DNA of 62,126 nt from assembly GCA_030430165.1 (NCBI GenBank), contig JAUIGL010000032.1, forward strand, positions 1-62,126. Direction: 5' to 3'. Positions 43,612-52,011 of this stretch are shown one piece after another. The position numbers were made by a program, and so were the translations under genes. Numbering within the stretch: position 1 is the first letter of the stretch; each line of letters opens with the position of its first letter. This DNA comes from a bacterium (GTDB lineage: Bacteria > Desulfobacterota > Binatia > HRBIN30 > CADEER01). The notes under the pieces were generated by a model. It had not been told where the DNA came from and ran no database searches. It saw only the letters and a program-made list of their open reading frames with translations.

Positions 43612-43737
43612 GCGCCTGTTGTGCCAAACGCCGGCCGCCGTGACCAGCAGCGCCGCTTCGGGGCCGGAATCCGATTGTGACAAGCCTGTGACAATTCCCG
43701 CCTTGACTTAAACCGCTAGGGACAATTGAGTCGGCGG

Positions 43738-44361
43738 ATGCCCACCGAACACGCTCCGCGCTGCAGCACGCTCGCCCACTGGATCGGTCGCGCCTGGGTC
43801 AAACTCTTCGGCTGGAAAGTCGAGGGCCAGCTGCCGCCGATCTCGAAGTGCGTCTTCATCGCCGCCCCGCACACCAGCAACTGGGATATGCCGCACATGC
43901 TCGGGGTCGCTTGGACGCTCGGTCTCAGCGTCTCCTGGATGGGCAAGAAGCAGATCTTCCGCGCGCCGTTCGCCGGGCTCATGAAAGCGCTCGGTGGAAT
44001 CCCGATCGACCGCTCGACAGCGAGCAACATGGTGCAACGCGTCGCCGAGTCCTTCGACGAGTCGAACGGGCTCTATCTGGTGATTCCGGCTTCCGGAACG
44101 CGCACCTACACCGACTACTGGAAGTCGGGCTTCTACCACATCGCACGCGGCGCCAACGTGCCCATCGTCTGCTCGTATCTCGACTACAGCCGCCGCGTGA
44201 CCGGCGTCGGCCTGGTGCTCGAGCCGTCGGGAGACGTCAGCAGCGACATGGACCAGATCCGCGAGTTCTATGCGCCGTTCCAGGGGAAGTACCCCGAGCA
44301 CAAGAGCCGCATCCGCCTGCGCGAAGAAGACGCCGCCACCGACGCGGTCGTCAACGGTTGA
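43738..44361 (+). CDS. PlsC-like 1-acylglycerol-3-phosphate acyltransferase family protein
   Basis: A 207-residue acyltransferase. The HxxxxD catalytic motif appears as HTSNWD in AAPHTSNWDMPHM, with FRAPFAGLMKALGGIPIDR as block II and IPASGTRTYTDYWKSGFYHI as block III, where EGTR of classical PlsC is replaced by ASGTR. Such short members are often described as lysophospholipid or ornithine-lipid type acyltransferases. An upstream TTG 43726 is possible, but ATG 43738 is adopted. The gene is divergent from terC. Confidence 0.85.
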   Translation: MPTEHAPRCSTLAHWIGRAWVKLFGWKVEGQLPPISKCVFIAAPHTSNWDMPHMLGVAWTLGLSVSWMGKKQIFRAPFAGLMKALGGIPIDRSTASNMVQRVAESFDESNGLYLVIPASGTRTYTDYWKSGFYHIARGANVPIVCSYLDYSRRVTGVGLVLEPSGDVSSDMDQIREFYAPFQGKYPEHKSRIRLREEDAATDAVVNG

Positions 44362-44440
44362 GGGACCGCACAGGCGTGCGCGGCATCGCTCGTCGGTGTC
44401 GCGCGTGTCGGCATCCGCAGCCAATGTCGTGGCGGAACCG

Positions 44441-44650
44441 ATGATCAACTCCCTGCGCGCAGCTCTGCTGTTCACCGCCGCCATCTCCGGCTGTGACATG
44501 TCGGGCATGACCGAGCCCTCGGTACCGACCACCTGCTCGCGCATCGCCGAGAAATGCCAGCTACCCGACGGCCCCCTCGGCGTATGCATCGAAACCCGCT
44601 GCGAAGCGGACGAAAAGCCCCCCTGCTTCGCCTGCACACCCCAGCACTGA
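44441..44650 (+). CDS. Small Cys-rich lipoprotein (69 aa)
   Basis: A 69-residue predicted lipoprotein. The signal is SLRAALLFTAAISGC with the lipobox Cys at about residue 18. Six further cysteines follow in a short domain (CSRIAEKC, CIETRC, CFAC), probably forming disulfides. I do not recognise it. It starts at ATG 44441 within a larger open frame whose first part is unrelated shadow sequence. Confidence 0.6.
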   Translation: MINSLRAALLFTAAISGCDMSGMTEPSVPTTCSRIAEKCQLPDGPLGVCIETRCEADEKPPCFACTPQH

Positions 44651-44689
44651 TGCGATGCGGGAATCGGCCCAAGCCGATTCCAGTACCCG

Positions 44690-44740
44690 AACTTCTCCCC
44701 CTACGGGGGAGATGCCCCGATAGGGGCAGAGAGGGCTAAC
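44690..44740. repeat. CCCCTACGGGGG hairpin block
   Basis: Contains CCCCCTACGGGGG and CCCCGATAGGGGCAGAGAGGG, two small hairpins directly downstream of the small lipoprotein. It may be a transcription end, but no T-run follows. Confidence 0.4.
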
Positions 44741-44917
44741 AGAGATGACTTCGCCGCCGGCGGCGAAGCACCGCTCGGTGCGTCGGCGGGAGGAGGTCAG
44801 GAACTTCTGCCCCGTCATCGGCAGCGCAGACCTTACCCTGACGGGCGAAGGTCTCGACAAGCCGACGCGGGTTGCACTGTCCGCAGGAACGGCGTCGGCG
44901 CCGACGCGTCTCCCGGC

Positions 44918-46210
44918 TCAGCGGCACTTACGGAAGTTCGGAAAGCAGTCTTTCATCTTGAGGACTTCCTTGGTCCCCTTGGCCCCGCTGCTCCTGAGGA
45001 CACCCATCGACGAAGCCCAACAGTTCCCGTTGTCGGCCATCAGCTTGACCAGACCACCTTGCACCGGACCGGTGACTGGCGCATCGAGATCCTCCGGATA
45101 GCCGAGACCGGGGCCCCTCAACTTGACCTTGATCTGCGGCTTGCTCGCGCTGGCTCGCAGCTCCATCTTCAACCTGCCGACGCCGGGGACGTCGTCCTTG
45201 TAGCGGAAGCCGCCCTGGCCAGTAGACCACCCGGACCCGGGAGGAATCGTCAGCTCACCGAGAACCGCGCGGCTCGAGCTGCTGCCCTGGCCGTACACAC
45301 ACAGCGTGTACTCCGTCGACGTCGTCGGCGAGCCCCAGTCGATGGGCGAGAAACCTTCGCCCTTCGCCCACTTCCAGCGAAACGTGTCTTTGTCGTCATT
45401 CTCGAAGTGGTTCTTCAACAGAGCCTTCTCCGACTGCGCGCGCCTGCATTCACCCGGCTCCGGATCGGGCTTGACCTCGGGCCAGTCCGCAACACACCCT
45501 TGTGCAGGGTCGCAAGACGCACACTTTCCACAATCGAGGTCCGTACCCGTCGTGGCGCAGCTTCCGGCACCGTCACAAGCCTCGACCGTCGAGCACTGGT
45601 CCGAGTCTGTGTCGCACGCCGTGCCCGCGGGTTCGGGAGCCGCGTTCGCCACGCACACGCCGGAGCTATCGCAAAGCGCCAACGTGCACTGCGGAGTCGC
45701 CGCGTCGCAAACGGTCCCGGTCTCTGCCTGGCAAGCATTGGAGCAACAGTCGCCACTCTCGAAATTACCGTCCTCGCACTCCTCGCCGGGGTCGAGGATC
45801 CCATTGCCGCACGTCGACCCGAAATAGGTGGCCTCCACACCACCACAGGTCGTGTACAAAGCGAATGTCGCACCGAAGAACTCACCGTAAGCCGAAAACG
45901 GCTCGGCTGCGCCGGGCGGTGGAGCCGACACGTCGCACGTTCCCGTCACACCGGAAATCGAGCCGGTGGCGAGGTCGATCGTTCCCGAGCCGATGAGAAA
46001 GTTGCCGCCGACGCAATCGAAGTCGAAGTCGATGGCAGTGCCGACCTGGACGACATCGGCCGTACAAGTCCCCATCGGTAGCAGCACGTCGCCAATCACG
46101 CCGACCGTGTAGGTTCCCGTCGCGTCCAGCTGCGCAATCGCTGGAGCCTTGATCAGCGATGCCACTGCAACGGCCGCAACCACCCCGCGAAACAAAACTG
46201 ATCGAAGCAT
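44918..46210 (-). CDS. Secreted Cys-rich protein (DUF4215-type repeat) with C-terminal domain shared with the 19-22 kb protease
   Basis: A 430-residue exported protein with a strong ribosome site (AAGGAGGGGGAG) before ATG 46210 and a signal peptide (VVAAVAVASLIKAPAIA). Residues about 30-135 are a beta-rich domain. Residues about 135-250 are Cys-rich and include CGNGILDPGEECEDGNF, the DUF4215/CGNG-type disulfide repeat common in secreted deltaproteobacterial proteins. The C-terminal about 160 residues have LCVYG, GGFRYKDD, PQIKVKLRG and NCWASSMG segments. These align in order and spacing with CLYG, GYRYRD, LVKLIAKGD and LCWQATF in the protease at 19478-22495, so both probably carry the same unnamed domain. 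The location is probably the cell surface. Confidence 0.75.
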   Translation of the reverse strand: MLRSVLFRGVVAAVAVASLIKAPAIAQLDATGTYTVGVIGDVLLPMGTCTADVVQVGTAIDFDFDCVGGNFLIGSGTIDLATGSISGVTGTCDVSAPPPGAAEPFSAYGEFFGATFALYTTCGGVEATYFGSTCGNGILDPGEECEDGNFESGDCCSNACQAETGTVCDAATPQCTLALCDSSGVCVANAAPEPAGTACDTDSDQCSTVEACDGAGSCATTGTDLDCGKCASCDPAQGCVADWPEVKPDPEPGECRRAQSEKALLKNHFENDDKDTFRWKWAKGEGFSPIDWGSPTTSTEYTLCVYGQGSSSSRAVLGELTIPPGSGWSTGQGGFRYKDDVPGVGRLKMELRASASKPQIKVKLRGPGLGYPEDLDAPVTGPVQGGLVKLMADNGNCWASSMGVLRSSGAKGTKEVLKMKDCFPNFRKCR

Positions 46211-46266
46211 GAGCTCCCCCTCCTTCGTATCGCAAGAGCGTAGTCACGGGCGGCCGGCCGGGTCAA

Positions 46267-46308
46267 GAAAAGATCACCTGCCCCCTACGAAAGATCACCT
46301 GCCCCTAC
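46267..46308. repeat. Two-unit tandem AAGATCACCTGCCCC repeat
   Basis: AAAGATCACCTGCCCCCTACG followed directly by AAAGATCACCTGCCCCTACG. Intergenic, between the divergently oriented 3' and 5' sides of the secreted protein and prenyltransferase genes. Confidence 0.55.
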
Positions 46309-46436
46309 GAATGCGTCGGCCCGGGCAACCCTCATCAGGGCCGACGTAACCGCGCGACGACGGACGAGCAGAGCCTGGGCAGCCCACGCCATGAATTGGC
46401 GTTCAGGTACCCTCTCCCCGGCGAATCGCCGGGGAC

Positions 46437-47435
46437 CTACGTCAGTCGATGCAGCGCGACGTCCGCGGCGAGGCCAAGCAGGAACAGGGCCCCGAACCGC
46501 CTGGTATGCGAGAACGCGAAGGCGGCGTACCACAGCGGCCAGATGCCCGGCGGGTACTCGGCCGGCGGTTGGCTCGGGCGCGGGTGCGAGAACGCCCGCA
46601 CGGCGCGGACGTAGTACGGAGCGGCGAGCAGGACGGCGAGCAACGGAAAAGAGAAATCGCCGCGCAGCACCAGCCAGAACACCAGCAGGTACTGCAGGGT
46701 CAACATGACGATCGTCGCGTAGCGCGAGTTTCGCTCGCCGAGGAGAACCGGCATCGTGCGGATGCCTTTGGCGGCGTCGTCCTCGAGCTTGTCGGTGTGC
46801 TTGCCGAACAGAACGGTCGTTGCCGCCAGCGCCACCGGCAGACTGGCGATGATCACCGTGTTGGAGATCTCGCCGGTGATCACGTAATAGCCGCCGCCGA
46901 CCATCAACGGACCCCAAACGATGATCACCGCGACCTCGCCCATACCGATGTACTTGAGCGGCCAGGTGTAGAAGAGGACGAAGAACGCGCCGGCTGCCAT
47001 CAGCTGCAACGTCGCGTCGCCGCGCATCGCCACCAGGGCCAAACCCGCCGCCAGCGCGATCAGCCCGGTCACCACCGTGTAGGTGTAGATCTGACTCTTG
47101 GTCATCAGACCGTGCTCGAGCGGCTGCGGTCCGTACTGGGCGCGGAAGTAATTGTCCTTGTCGACGCCCTTCACGTGGTCGGTGATGTCGTTGACCAGGT
47201 TGTTGGTAGCGTGCGCGAAGAGCAGGCCGATCGTCACCAGCGCCCACAACACACCGTCGAACGCGCCGGCGCGCGCCGCCAGCAGACCGGCGATCGCCGC
47301 CGAGTTGAAGGTCATCACCAGAACCGCCGAACGGGTCGCGATCAACCAGCGCGCGACGACGTCCAAGCGGTCCCATTCATCGCGGCTGACCCGCGGAATC
47401 ACGTTGACCGCGCGGGCCCACATCGAGAGATCCAT
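46437..47435 (-). CDS. UbiA-family prenyltransferase (MenA-like)
   Basis: A 332-residue integral membrane prenyltransferase with about eight or nine hydrophobic segments. The first Asp-rich motif is NNLVNDITDHVKGVD (residues 78-92) and the second is KHTDKLEDDAAKG, which position the Mg2+-polyprenyl diphosphate. The spacing is closest to MenA (1,4-dihydroxy-2-naphthoate prenyltransferase) and related quinone enzymes, though no men gene is adjacent. It could supply menaquinone or another prenylated product. Start ATG 47435 has no clear ribosome site. Confidence 0.82.
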   Translation of the reverse strand: MDLSMWARAVNVIPRVSRDEWDRLDVVARWLIATRSAVLVMTFNSAAIAGLLAARAGAFDGVLWALVTIGLLFAHATNNLVNDITDHVKGVDKDNYFRAQYGPQPLEHGLMTKSQIYTYTVVTGLIALAAGLALVAMRGDATLQLMAAGAFFVLFYTWPLKYIGMGEVAVIIVWGPLMVGGGYYVITGEISNTVIIASLPVALAATTVLFGKHTDKLEDDAAKGIRTMPVLLGERNSRYATIVMLTLQYLLVFWLVLRGDFSFPLLAVLLAAPYYVRAVRAFSHPRPSQPPAEYPPGIWPLWYAAFAFSHTRRFGALFLLGLAADVALHRLT

Positions 47436-47500
47436 AGTCGGAGGACGCTAGCGCAATCGACCAAGGCCGCCAAGCCGCGCCGGCGGCCACCCTGCGTCGA

Positions 47501-47863
47501 TCAGCCGAGCCGGCGGTTGGTCTTGCGCAGGCGGTCGGCCATCACGCGCATGACTTCGAGCGCGAAGAACGGGGTCTGGCCGACCATGTACTCGAAGCGT
47601 CGCTTGTCGACCAGGGCGAGCTTCGAGGGCGCCTGGGCGATGGCAGACGCGCTGCGCTCCAAGGAGCTGTCGACCAAGGCCATCTCGCCGAACAGACCAC
47701 CGGGAGCGACCGTTTCGACCGACACGTTGCCGATGCGCAGGTCGACTTGCCCGGACAGCACGACGTACAGGTAGTCGCCTTGCTCGCCCGCGTTGAAGAT
47801 CGTTTCTCCGGCGGAGAAGCTCTTGACCGATGGGGAGTTTTCGAACAATCGAACCAAATTCAT
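47501..47863 (-). CDS. Stand-alone cyclic-nucleotide-binding (cNMP) domain protein
   Basis: A 120-residue protein that is essentially one cNMP-binding domain, with the phosphate-binding cassette in PGGLFGEMALVDSSLERSAS (Gly-Glu-x-Ala-Leu and the Arg that binds the phosphate). There is no HTH, so it is not a Crp/Fnr regulator by itself and may act as a regulatory subunit. GGAGG eight bases before ATG 47863 supports the start. It lies 32 bp downstream of the kinase-like gene on the same strand and is probably in its operon. Confidence 0.8.
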   Translation of the reverse strand: MNLVRLFENSPSVKSFSAGETIFNAGEQGDYLYVVLSGQVDLRIGNVSVETVAPGGLFGEMALVDSSLERSASAIAQAPSKLALVDKRRFEYMVGQTPFFALEVMRVMADRLRKTNRRLG

Positions 47864-47895
47864 CCGCGCGGTCCTCCAGCCCAGCCGTAGTCGCT

Positions 47896-49038
47896 TCAGC
47901 CAACGGCATCTCGGCTGCGGAACTTGCCGCCGAGCATGTCGATCATCACGTCTCGGTGATAGATCACGGTTTCCGGTTCGTCGGGCCACTCGGCGCCGTC
48001 GAAATGCACCGAGCGGGCGAACACCCGCGCCATGACGATGGCGTGGCGCAGCGCCGCGTACATCTCGAAGAAGTCCATGTTGCGCGGGCGATAGCCGCTG
48101 CGACGCTCGTATTCCTCGGTGACCGGGCCGCGCAGCATGAAGTCGGGCAGCCCCGGCAAGCCGGCGCGCTCGGTTATGTCCTGAAAGAAGATGTGAATGA
48201 AGATCATCCACGCGATATCGACCTCGCGCGGCGCGATCGCGGCCATCTCCCAATCGAGCACCGCTACCGGGTCGAAACCGTCGTACATGACGTTGCCGAT
48301 GCGCGAATCGCCCCAGGAGATGACGCTCTCCCCCTCGTCCTCGGGCCAGTGCTCCTCGAGCCAGGCAAAGGCTTTATCGATCACCGGAAACGGCCGGCCC
48401 TCCTGGACGAAGTCGTAGAAGTAACGGCGCTGGTTCTCGACGTGGCGGCGAAGCGGGGTCGCGCCGGGTAGATCGAATTCGAGAAAGCCGACGTCCGCGC
48501 CGGCAACTGGAATCGAGTGCAGCGAGGCCAGCACTGCAACCGTCGAGTCCTGCAGGTGACGGCGCTGCTCCGGATCCGCATCGAGCAGCCAGCTCTCCAT
48601 GGTGTACGGCATCACGTCGGGCGGGACCCGTCCCTCGACACGATCCATCACGAAGAAGCGCGCGCCGAGCGCCTGCGGATCGTTCTCCAGCCAACGCACG
48701 CGCGGCACCGGAACGTCGCTGTGCCTGCCGACCACTTCGAGAATGCGAAACTGGCTCTCCATGTCGTACGTCGGAAAGACCGGCACGTCGCTGGTCTCCG
48801 GCTCCAGCCGCGCCACGAAGGAGCCCGAGCACGGCCCGCCCTGCTCCTGCCAGGACGCGTCGAAGAGCAGCGTCTCGCTCGACATGCCGTTGGTCGACGG
48901 GCTGGAGACCGCGCCAACCCGGGGCGCTGCCGCGGCGCCCACCTTGGCGGTGAACCAAGCCTCCAGGCGCCGGCGAAGCTCGTCGGGGTCGCGGCTCGAT
49001 TTCTGTCTCGGTGTCGCGTCTTTCTGCTCTTCATCCAT
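47896..49038 (-). CDS. APH-type phosphotransferase family protein
   Basis: A 380-residue protein-kinase-like enzyme of the aminoglycoside phosphotransferase/choline kinase superfamily. Brenner's motif is WGDSRIGNVMYD (Trp in place of the usual His before Gly-Asp) and the metal-binding region is VAVLDWEMAAIAP. The family members seen with acyl-CoA dehydrogenases and ligases may phosphorylate small molecules, but antibiotic resistance is not implied. AAGGAG before ATG 49038 is good. It forms a pair with the cNMP-domain gene, which suggests nucleotide-dependent control. Confidence 0.82.
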   Translation of the reverse strand: MDEEQKDATPRQKSSRDPDELRRRLEAWFTAKVGAAAAPRVGAVSSPSTNGMSSETLLFDASWQEQGGPCSGSFVARLEPETSDVPVFPTYDMESQFRILEVVGRHSDVPVPRVRWLENDPQALGARFFVMDRVEGRVPPDVMPYTMESWLLDADPEQRRHLQDSTVAVLASLHSIPVAGADVGFLEFDLPGATPLRRHVENQRRYFYDFVQEGRPFPVIDKAFAWLEEHWPEDEGESVISWGDSRIGNVMYDGFDPVAVLDWEMAAIAPREVDIAWMIFIHIFFQDITERAGLPGLPDFMLRGPVTEEYERRSGYRPRNMDFFEMYAALRHAIVMARVFARSVHFDGAEWPDEPETVIYHRDVMIDMLGGKFRSRDAVG

Positions 49039-49077
49039 GTCGGAACGACTCCTTTGTCCGCCTCCCCCACCCCGGAA

Positions 49078-50139
49078 TCAAGCGAACACTCCCCGCAACG
49101 GGCGCAGCGGCACCGACAACGCGTCGAGCAGTCCGGGCTCGGAATCACAGACGCAGGGGATCGCATTGACGATGCGCGCCGCGGCCGCGGCGTTGCCGCC
49201 GCTCGCTCGATCGCCTTCGACCTCCTCGGCCTCGAACGACAGGTGGATGTTCGGCGAGCCTTTGATCTTGACACCGTGCGCTCCGGAACCGTCGGGGCGC
49301 GGCCAATCCCGGGCGACCTCGTCGCTGATCCGGGTGACGTGCTCCACCACCAGGCGCGGGCGCCCGCCAATGATCGCCTGGACCTCGAAGCGAAACGCGC
49401 CGAGCGTTCCCTGCTCGAACACCCCGAGCCGGTTGGTGACCGTCTTCTCGAGCGGCCGGCGCTCGACCTCTTCGCGAACCTCCTCGATCTCGGCACCGAG
49501 ACCGCGCGCCAACAGCCGCAGCACGCCGCCCCAGACGGTGGTCGGCACGCCGGGCGAGATCATCAGCGGCATCACGTCCATCGGCTGCCCGAAGCCGATC
49601 AGGTTTCGCACCGACTCCTCGGCGTCGTAGTACGAGTAGTCGAACCACTCGAAGGCGCGGATTTCCTCGATGTCGCAGCACAGGCCGGTGAGCAGCAACG
49701 GAATGACGTCGTTGATGAAACCCGGATCGATGCCGCTGACGAAGCATGATGCGCCGCCGGCACGACAGGCGTCCTCCATGCGTTCGCGCAGCTCCGCCGG
49801 CGCCGACGCCGGATCGTAGAGGGGGTAGACCGAAGGAGACACCACGTTGATGCCGGCGCGCAGGCAGCGCTCGAAATCGGCGAGCGCGTCGTCGGGACGA
49901 AAATCGCCCGACGCGCAGTAGGCGACCGCATCCACCCCGCTCGCCAGCATCGCCTCGACGTCGCGGCTGGCGAGGACTCCGGTCGGAGGCCGGCCGCACA
50001 GCTCGCCGGCGTCGCGCCCCTCCTTGCCGGGCTGCGATACCAACACCCCGGCGAGCTCCAGAGCGGGATTGCCGAGCACTGCGCGCAACCCCGGTTGGCC
50101 GACGTTGCCGGTTCCCCAAACGACCGTTTTGTAACCCAT
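49078..50139 (-). CDS. NAD(P)-dependent dehydrogenase with DapB-like N-terminal fold
   Basis: A 353-residue oxidoreductase whose N-terminus VVWGTGNVGQPGLRAVL is a dinucleotide-binding Rossmann motif of the dihydrodipicolinate-reductase/2,4-diaminopentanoate-dehydrogenase type. The C-terminal domain (GIDPGFINDVIPLLL, FDYSYYDAEESVRNLIGFG) is the substrate domain of that group. The family is found in actinobacterial and deltaproteobacterial lipid or amino-acid pathways. The exact substrate is unknown. The ATG at 50139 begins the domain at its natural N-terminus, and an upstream extension is a shadow. Confidence 0.8.
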   Translation of the reverse strand: MGYKTVVWGTGNVGQPGLRAVLGNPALELAGVLVSQPGKEGRDAGELCGRPPTGVLASRDVEAMLASGVDAVAYCASGDFRPDDALADFERCLRAGINVVSPSVYPLYDPASAPAELRERMEDACRAGGASCFVSGIDPGFINDVIPLLLTGLCCDIEEIRAFEWFDYSYYDAEESVRNLIGFGQPMDVMPLMISPGVPTTVWGGVLRLLARGLGAEIEEVREEVERRPLEKTVTNRLGVFEQGTLGAFRFEVQAIIGGRPRLVVEHVTRISDEVARDWPRPDGSGAHGVKIKGSPNIHLSFEAEEVEGDRASGGNAAAAARIVNAIPCVCDSEPGLLDALSVPLRPLRGVFA

Positions 50140-50349
50140 CGGTCGTCTATACGTGCCCGCAGCCGCTGGCGCCAGGGTGTGAGACCGAGGTACACGCAGC
50201 CGCCCCGATCGGGGTCGGTCTCGAAATGCGAAGGCGATACCGATAGCGATAGCGGTTCGGAGAGAAACGATGGGCTCCGTGGCAACGATGCGAAAAACAT
50301 GTAGAAGCACGAGGTGCCCGCGACGCAGGCGGACGGGAGGACGAAAACC

Positions 50350-51243
50350 ATGGCCGACGCAAAAGTAGATCCGGCAGTTGCCGGCAAGCGCTTCAGCGAC
50401 TTCGAGTTCTCGTGGGACTGGGACACCACCCAGCTCATCGTTCGCGCGACCGGCGGCTCGGTTGCCAACGAGGTCGATGCACCGTGGATGATGCGTGATT
50501 CCGATCGCCCCGGGCACCCGATGATTCTCTTCAACGGGGCCCTGGTGGCGCGCAATCGCGAGGAAGTCATGGGCGCGCTGATCGGCGGCTACGATGTCTG
50601 GCAGGACGTCGGCCGCTGGGGCTCCGGCCACGCCGAATTCAAGGGCAAGATTCCCCGCGCCGGTAGCGCCAAGGTCGGCTGTGGCTTCACCGAGGTCGGC
50701 GCGACCTCGAAGGGGCACGCGCTGGTCCGCTTCACCTTCGAAGTCGACGACGCGGCCAGCGGCGAGCGCTTGATGGACGGCTGGATGCTGCTGTTCCTGC
50801 TCGGCTGCGGCCACCCCGACGCGGGCAAGATCTCACCGCCGCGGATCGCAGTGCCCGAGCGCGCTGCCGATCAGGTCCTGGCGCACGAGACGCCGGTCGA
50901 CGTGACCTTCGACTGGGCACTGCCGTCGGGCGACTGGAACTCGACCCACTTCGTGACCAAGGGCAAGAACCCGGCGCCGCTCGTGCACGGTCCGCGCAAC
51001 ATGGCGCTGGTCATGCAAGACGCGGCGCGCGCCTTCGCCGACGGACGAGTCGACCGAATCAAGAGCGTCACCCTGGGCAGCATGCCGGCGCCGCAGTATC
51101 CGCCGGAGCCCAGCGAGACGCGTTTCTGGGACGAGGGCGACGGTCGCGTGCTCGGCCGGCTGGTGGTTCCCGCCGCCGGCCGCATCGACGGCGGCGACGG
51201 CGACAAGGTCGTCATCGACCAGATCGAGCTCAAGGTCGCCTGA
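50350..51243 (+). CDS. MaoC-like double hot-dog enoyl-CoA hydratase-family protein
   Basis: A 297-residue protein with two hot-dog halves. The N-terminal half starts FSDFEFSWDWDTTQLIVRATG, as in hydratase-2 N-domains. The C-terminal half carries the hydratase-2 motif as ALPSGDWNSTHF, which keeps the catalytic Asp and His (Ser replaces the usual Pro), followed by APLVHGPRNMAL. Enzymes of this group hydrate trans-2-enoyl-CoA to (R)-3-hydroxyacyl-CoA in fatty-acid or steroid side-chain oxidation. ATG 50350 follows a purine-rich GGAGGACGAAAACC ribosome site. It is divergent from the dehydrogenase. Confidence 0.78.
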   Translation: MADAKVDPAVAGKRFSDFEFSWDWDTTQLIVRATGGSVANEVDAPWMMRDSDRPGHPMILFNGALVARNREEVMGALIGGYDVWQDVGRWGSGHAEFKGKIPRAGSAKVGCGFTEVGATSKGHALVRFTFEVDDAASGERLMDGWMLLFLLGCGHPDAGKISPPRIAVPERAADQVLAHETPVDVTFDWALPSGDWNSTHFVTKGKNPAPLVHGPRNMALVMQDAARAFADGRVDRIKSVTLGSMPAPQYPPEPSETRFWDEGDGRVLGRLVVPAAGRIDGGDGDKVVIDQIELKVA

Positions 51244-51277
51244 GCCAGGCGGTCCGGCGCTAGTAGAGGGCGGGCGA

Positions 51278-51736
51278 TCAGTCGGCGAGCGACGATTTCC
51301 CGCCCGCTTCGCCCTGGGTCCACGACCAGCCGGTCTGGGCGCGTTCGCGAACTCCGAGCTTCGCCCCTTCGCCGCCGCTCCACTCAGCGACCACCCGCAG
51401 GTCGGATTTCTTGTCGCCGGGCGCGGCGACTCCCGCACTCTTGTCGCCGGGGACGGCGACTTCCGACTTACCCTGCGAGTCGCCGGACTCGTGGCCGGCA
51501 TCGGCGAGGGCGACGTCGGGCGACAGTCCGTTGACCAGACCGCCCATGCGCGCCTTGATCACCTGCGCCGGGTCTTCGGCGTTCATCAACTCGTTGCGGA
51601 GCTGCACCGCGCGATCCGCCACCTGGCGAACCTGCTCCTTCTCGGCGACCTCGTTCATCATCGGGAGCGCCAGCGACACGAACAGCACCGCGAATCCCAC
51701 CGCTACGATCAGCGTATCGTTGTCGACAGATCTCAT
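51278..51736 (-). CDS. Membrane-anchored hypothetical protein (152 aa)
   Basis: One N-terminal hydrophobic segment (TLIVAVGFAVLFVSLALPMM) suggests a membrane anchor. The rest is charged, with Glu/Lys/Arg helical sequence and Gly/Asp-rich repeats (VPGDKSAGVAAPGDKK). No family is recognised. GGAG lies directly before ATG 51736. It is convergent with the MaoC-like gene across 34 bp. Confidence 0.5.
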   Translation of the reverse strand: MRSVDNDTLIVAVGFAVLFVSLALPMMNEVAEKEQVRQVADRAVQLRNELMNAEDPAQVIKARMGGLVNGLSPDVALADAGHESGDSQGKSEVAVPGDKSAGVAAPGDKKSDLRVVAEWSGGEGAKLGVRERAQTGWSWTQGEAGGKSSLAD

Positions 51737-52011
51737 CTCCGAGGTTTCTCCCCACCATCAAAGCGAGCAAGAGCAGGGCCAAGAGGGTGACCAAGCAACT
51801 TAGTCGCGATCAGGCAATTCGATGACAACTTTGGCTCCCGACCGACGTCTTTTGAACGCATACCGTCACAATTGCTGATCTCGGGTTCGCCAGAGCTTCG
51901 CATGCAACTCGACAAGCCGGGCGCCGGCGAAAGTCAGGTCGCCCCGCAGAATACAAAGCGAAACGCATGGCGGGATTGCGCAACTCGCACCACAAGTGCT
52001 AGCCGCACGAC
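51737..52011. other. Intergenic region upstream of the EF-hand/haem protein
   Basis: A 275-bp gap without supported gene or repeat. It presumably contains the divergent promoters of the membrane protein and the secreted haem protein. Confidence 0.4.

Noticed and set aside
44745..45101. Plus-strand frame overlapping the Cys-rich secreted gene
   Set aside because: Antisense to a gene with signal peptide, DUF4215 repeat and strong ribosome site.
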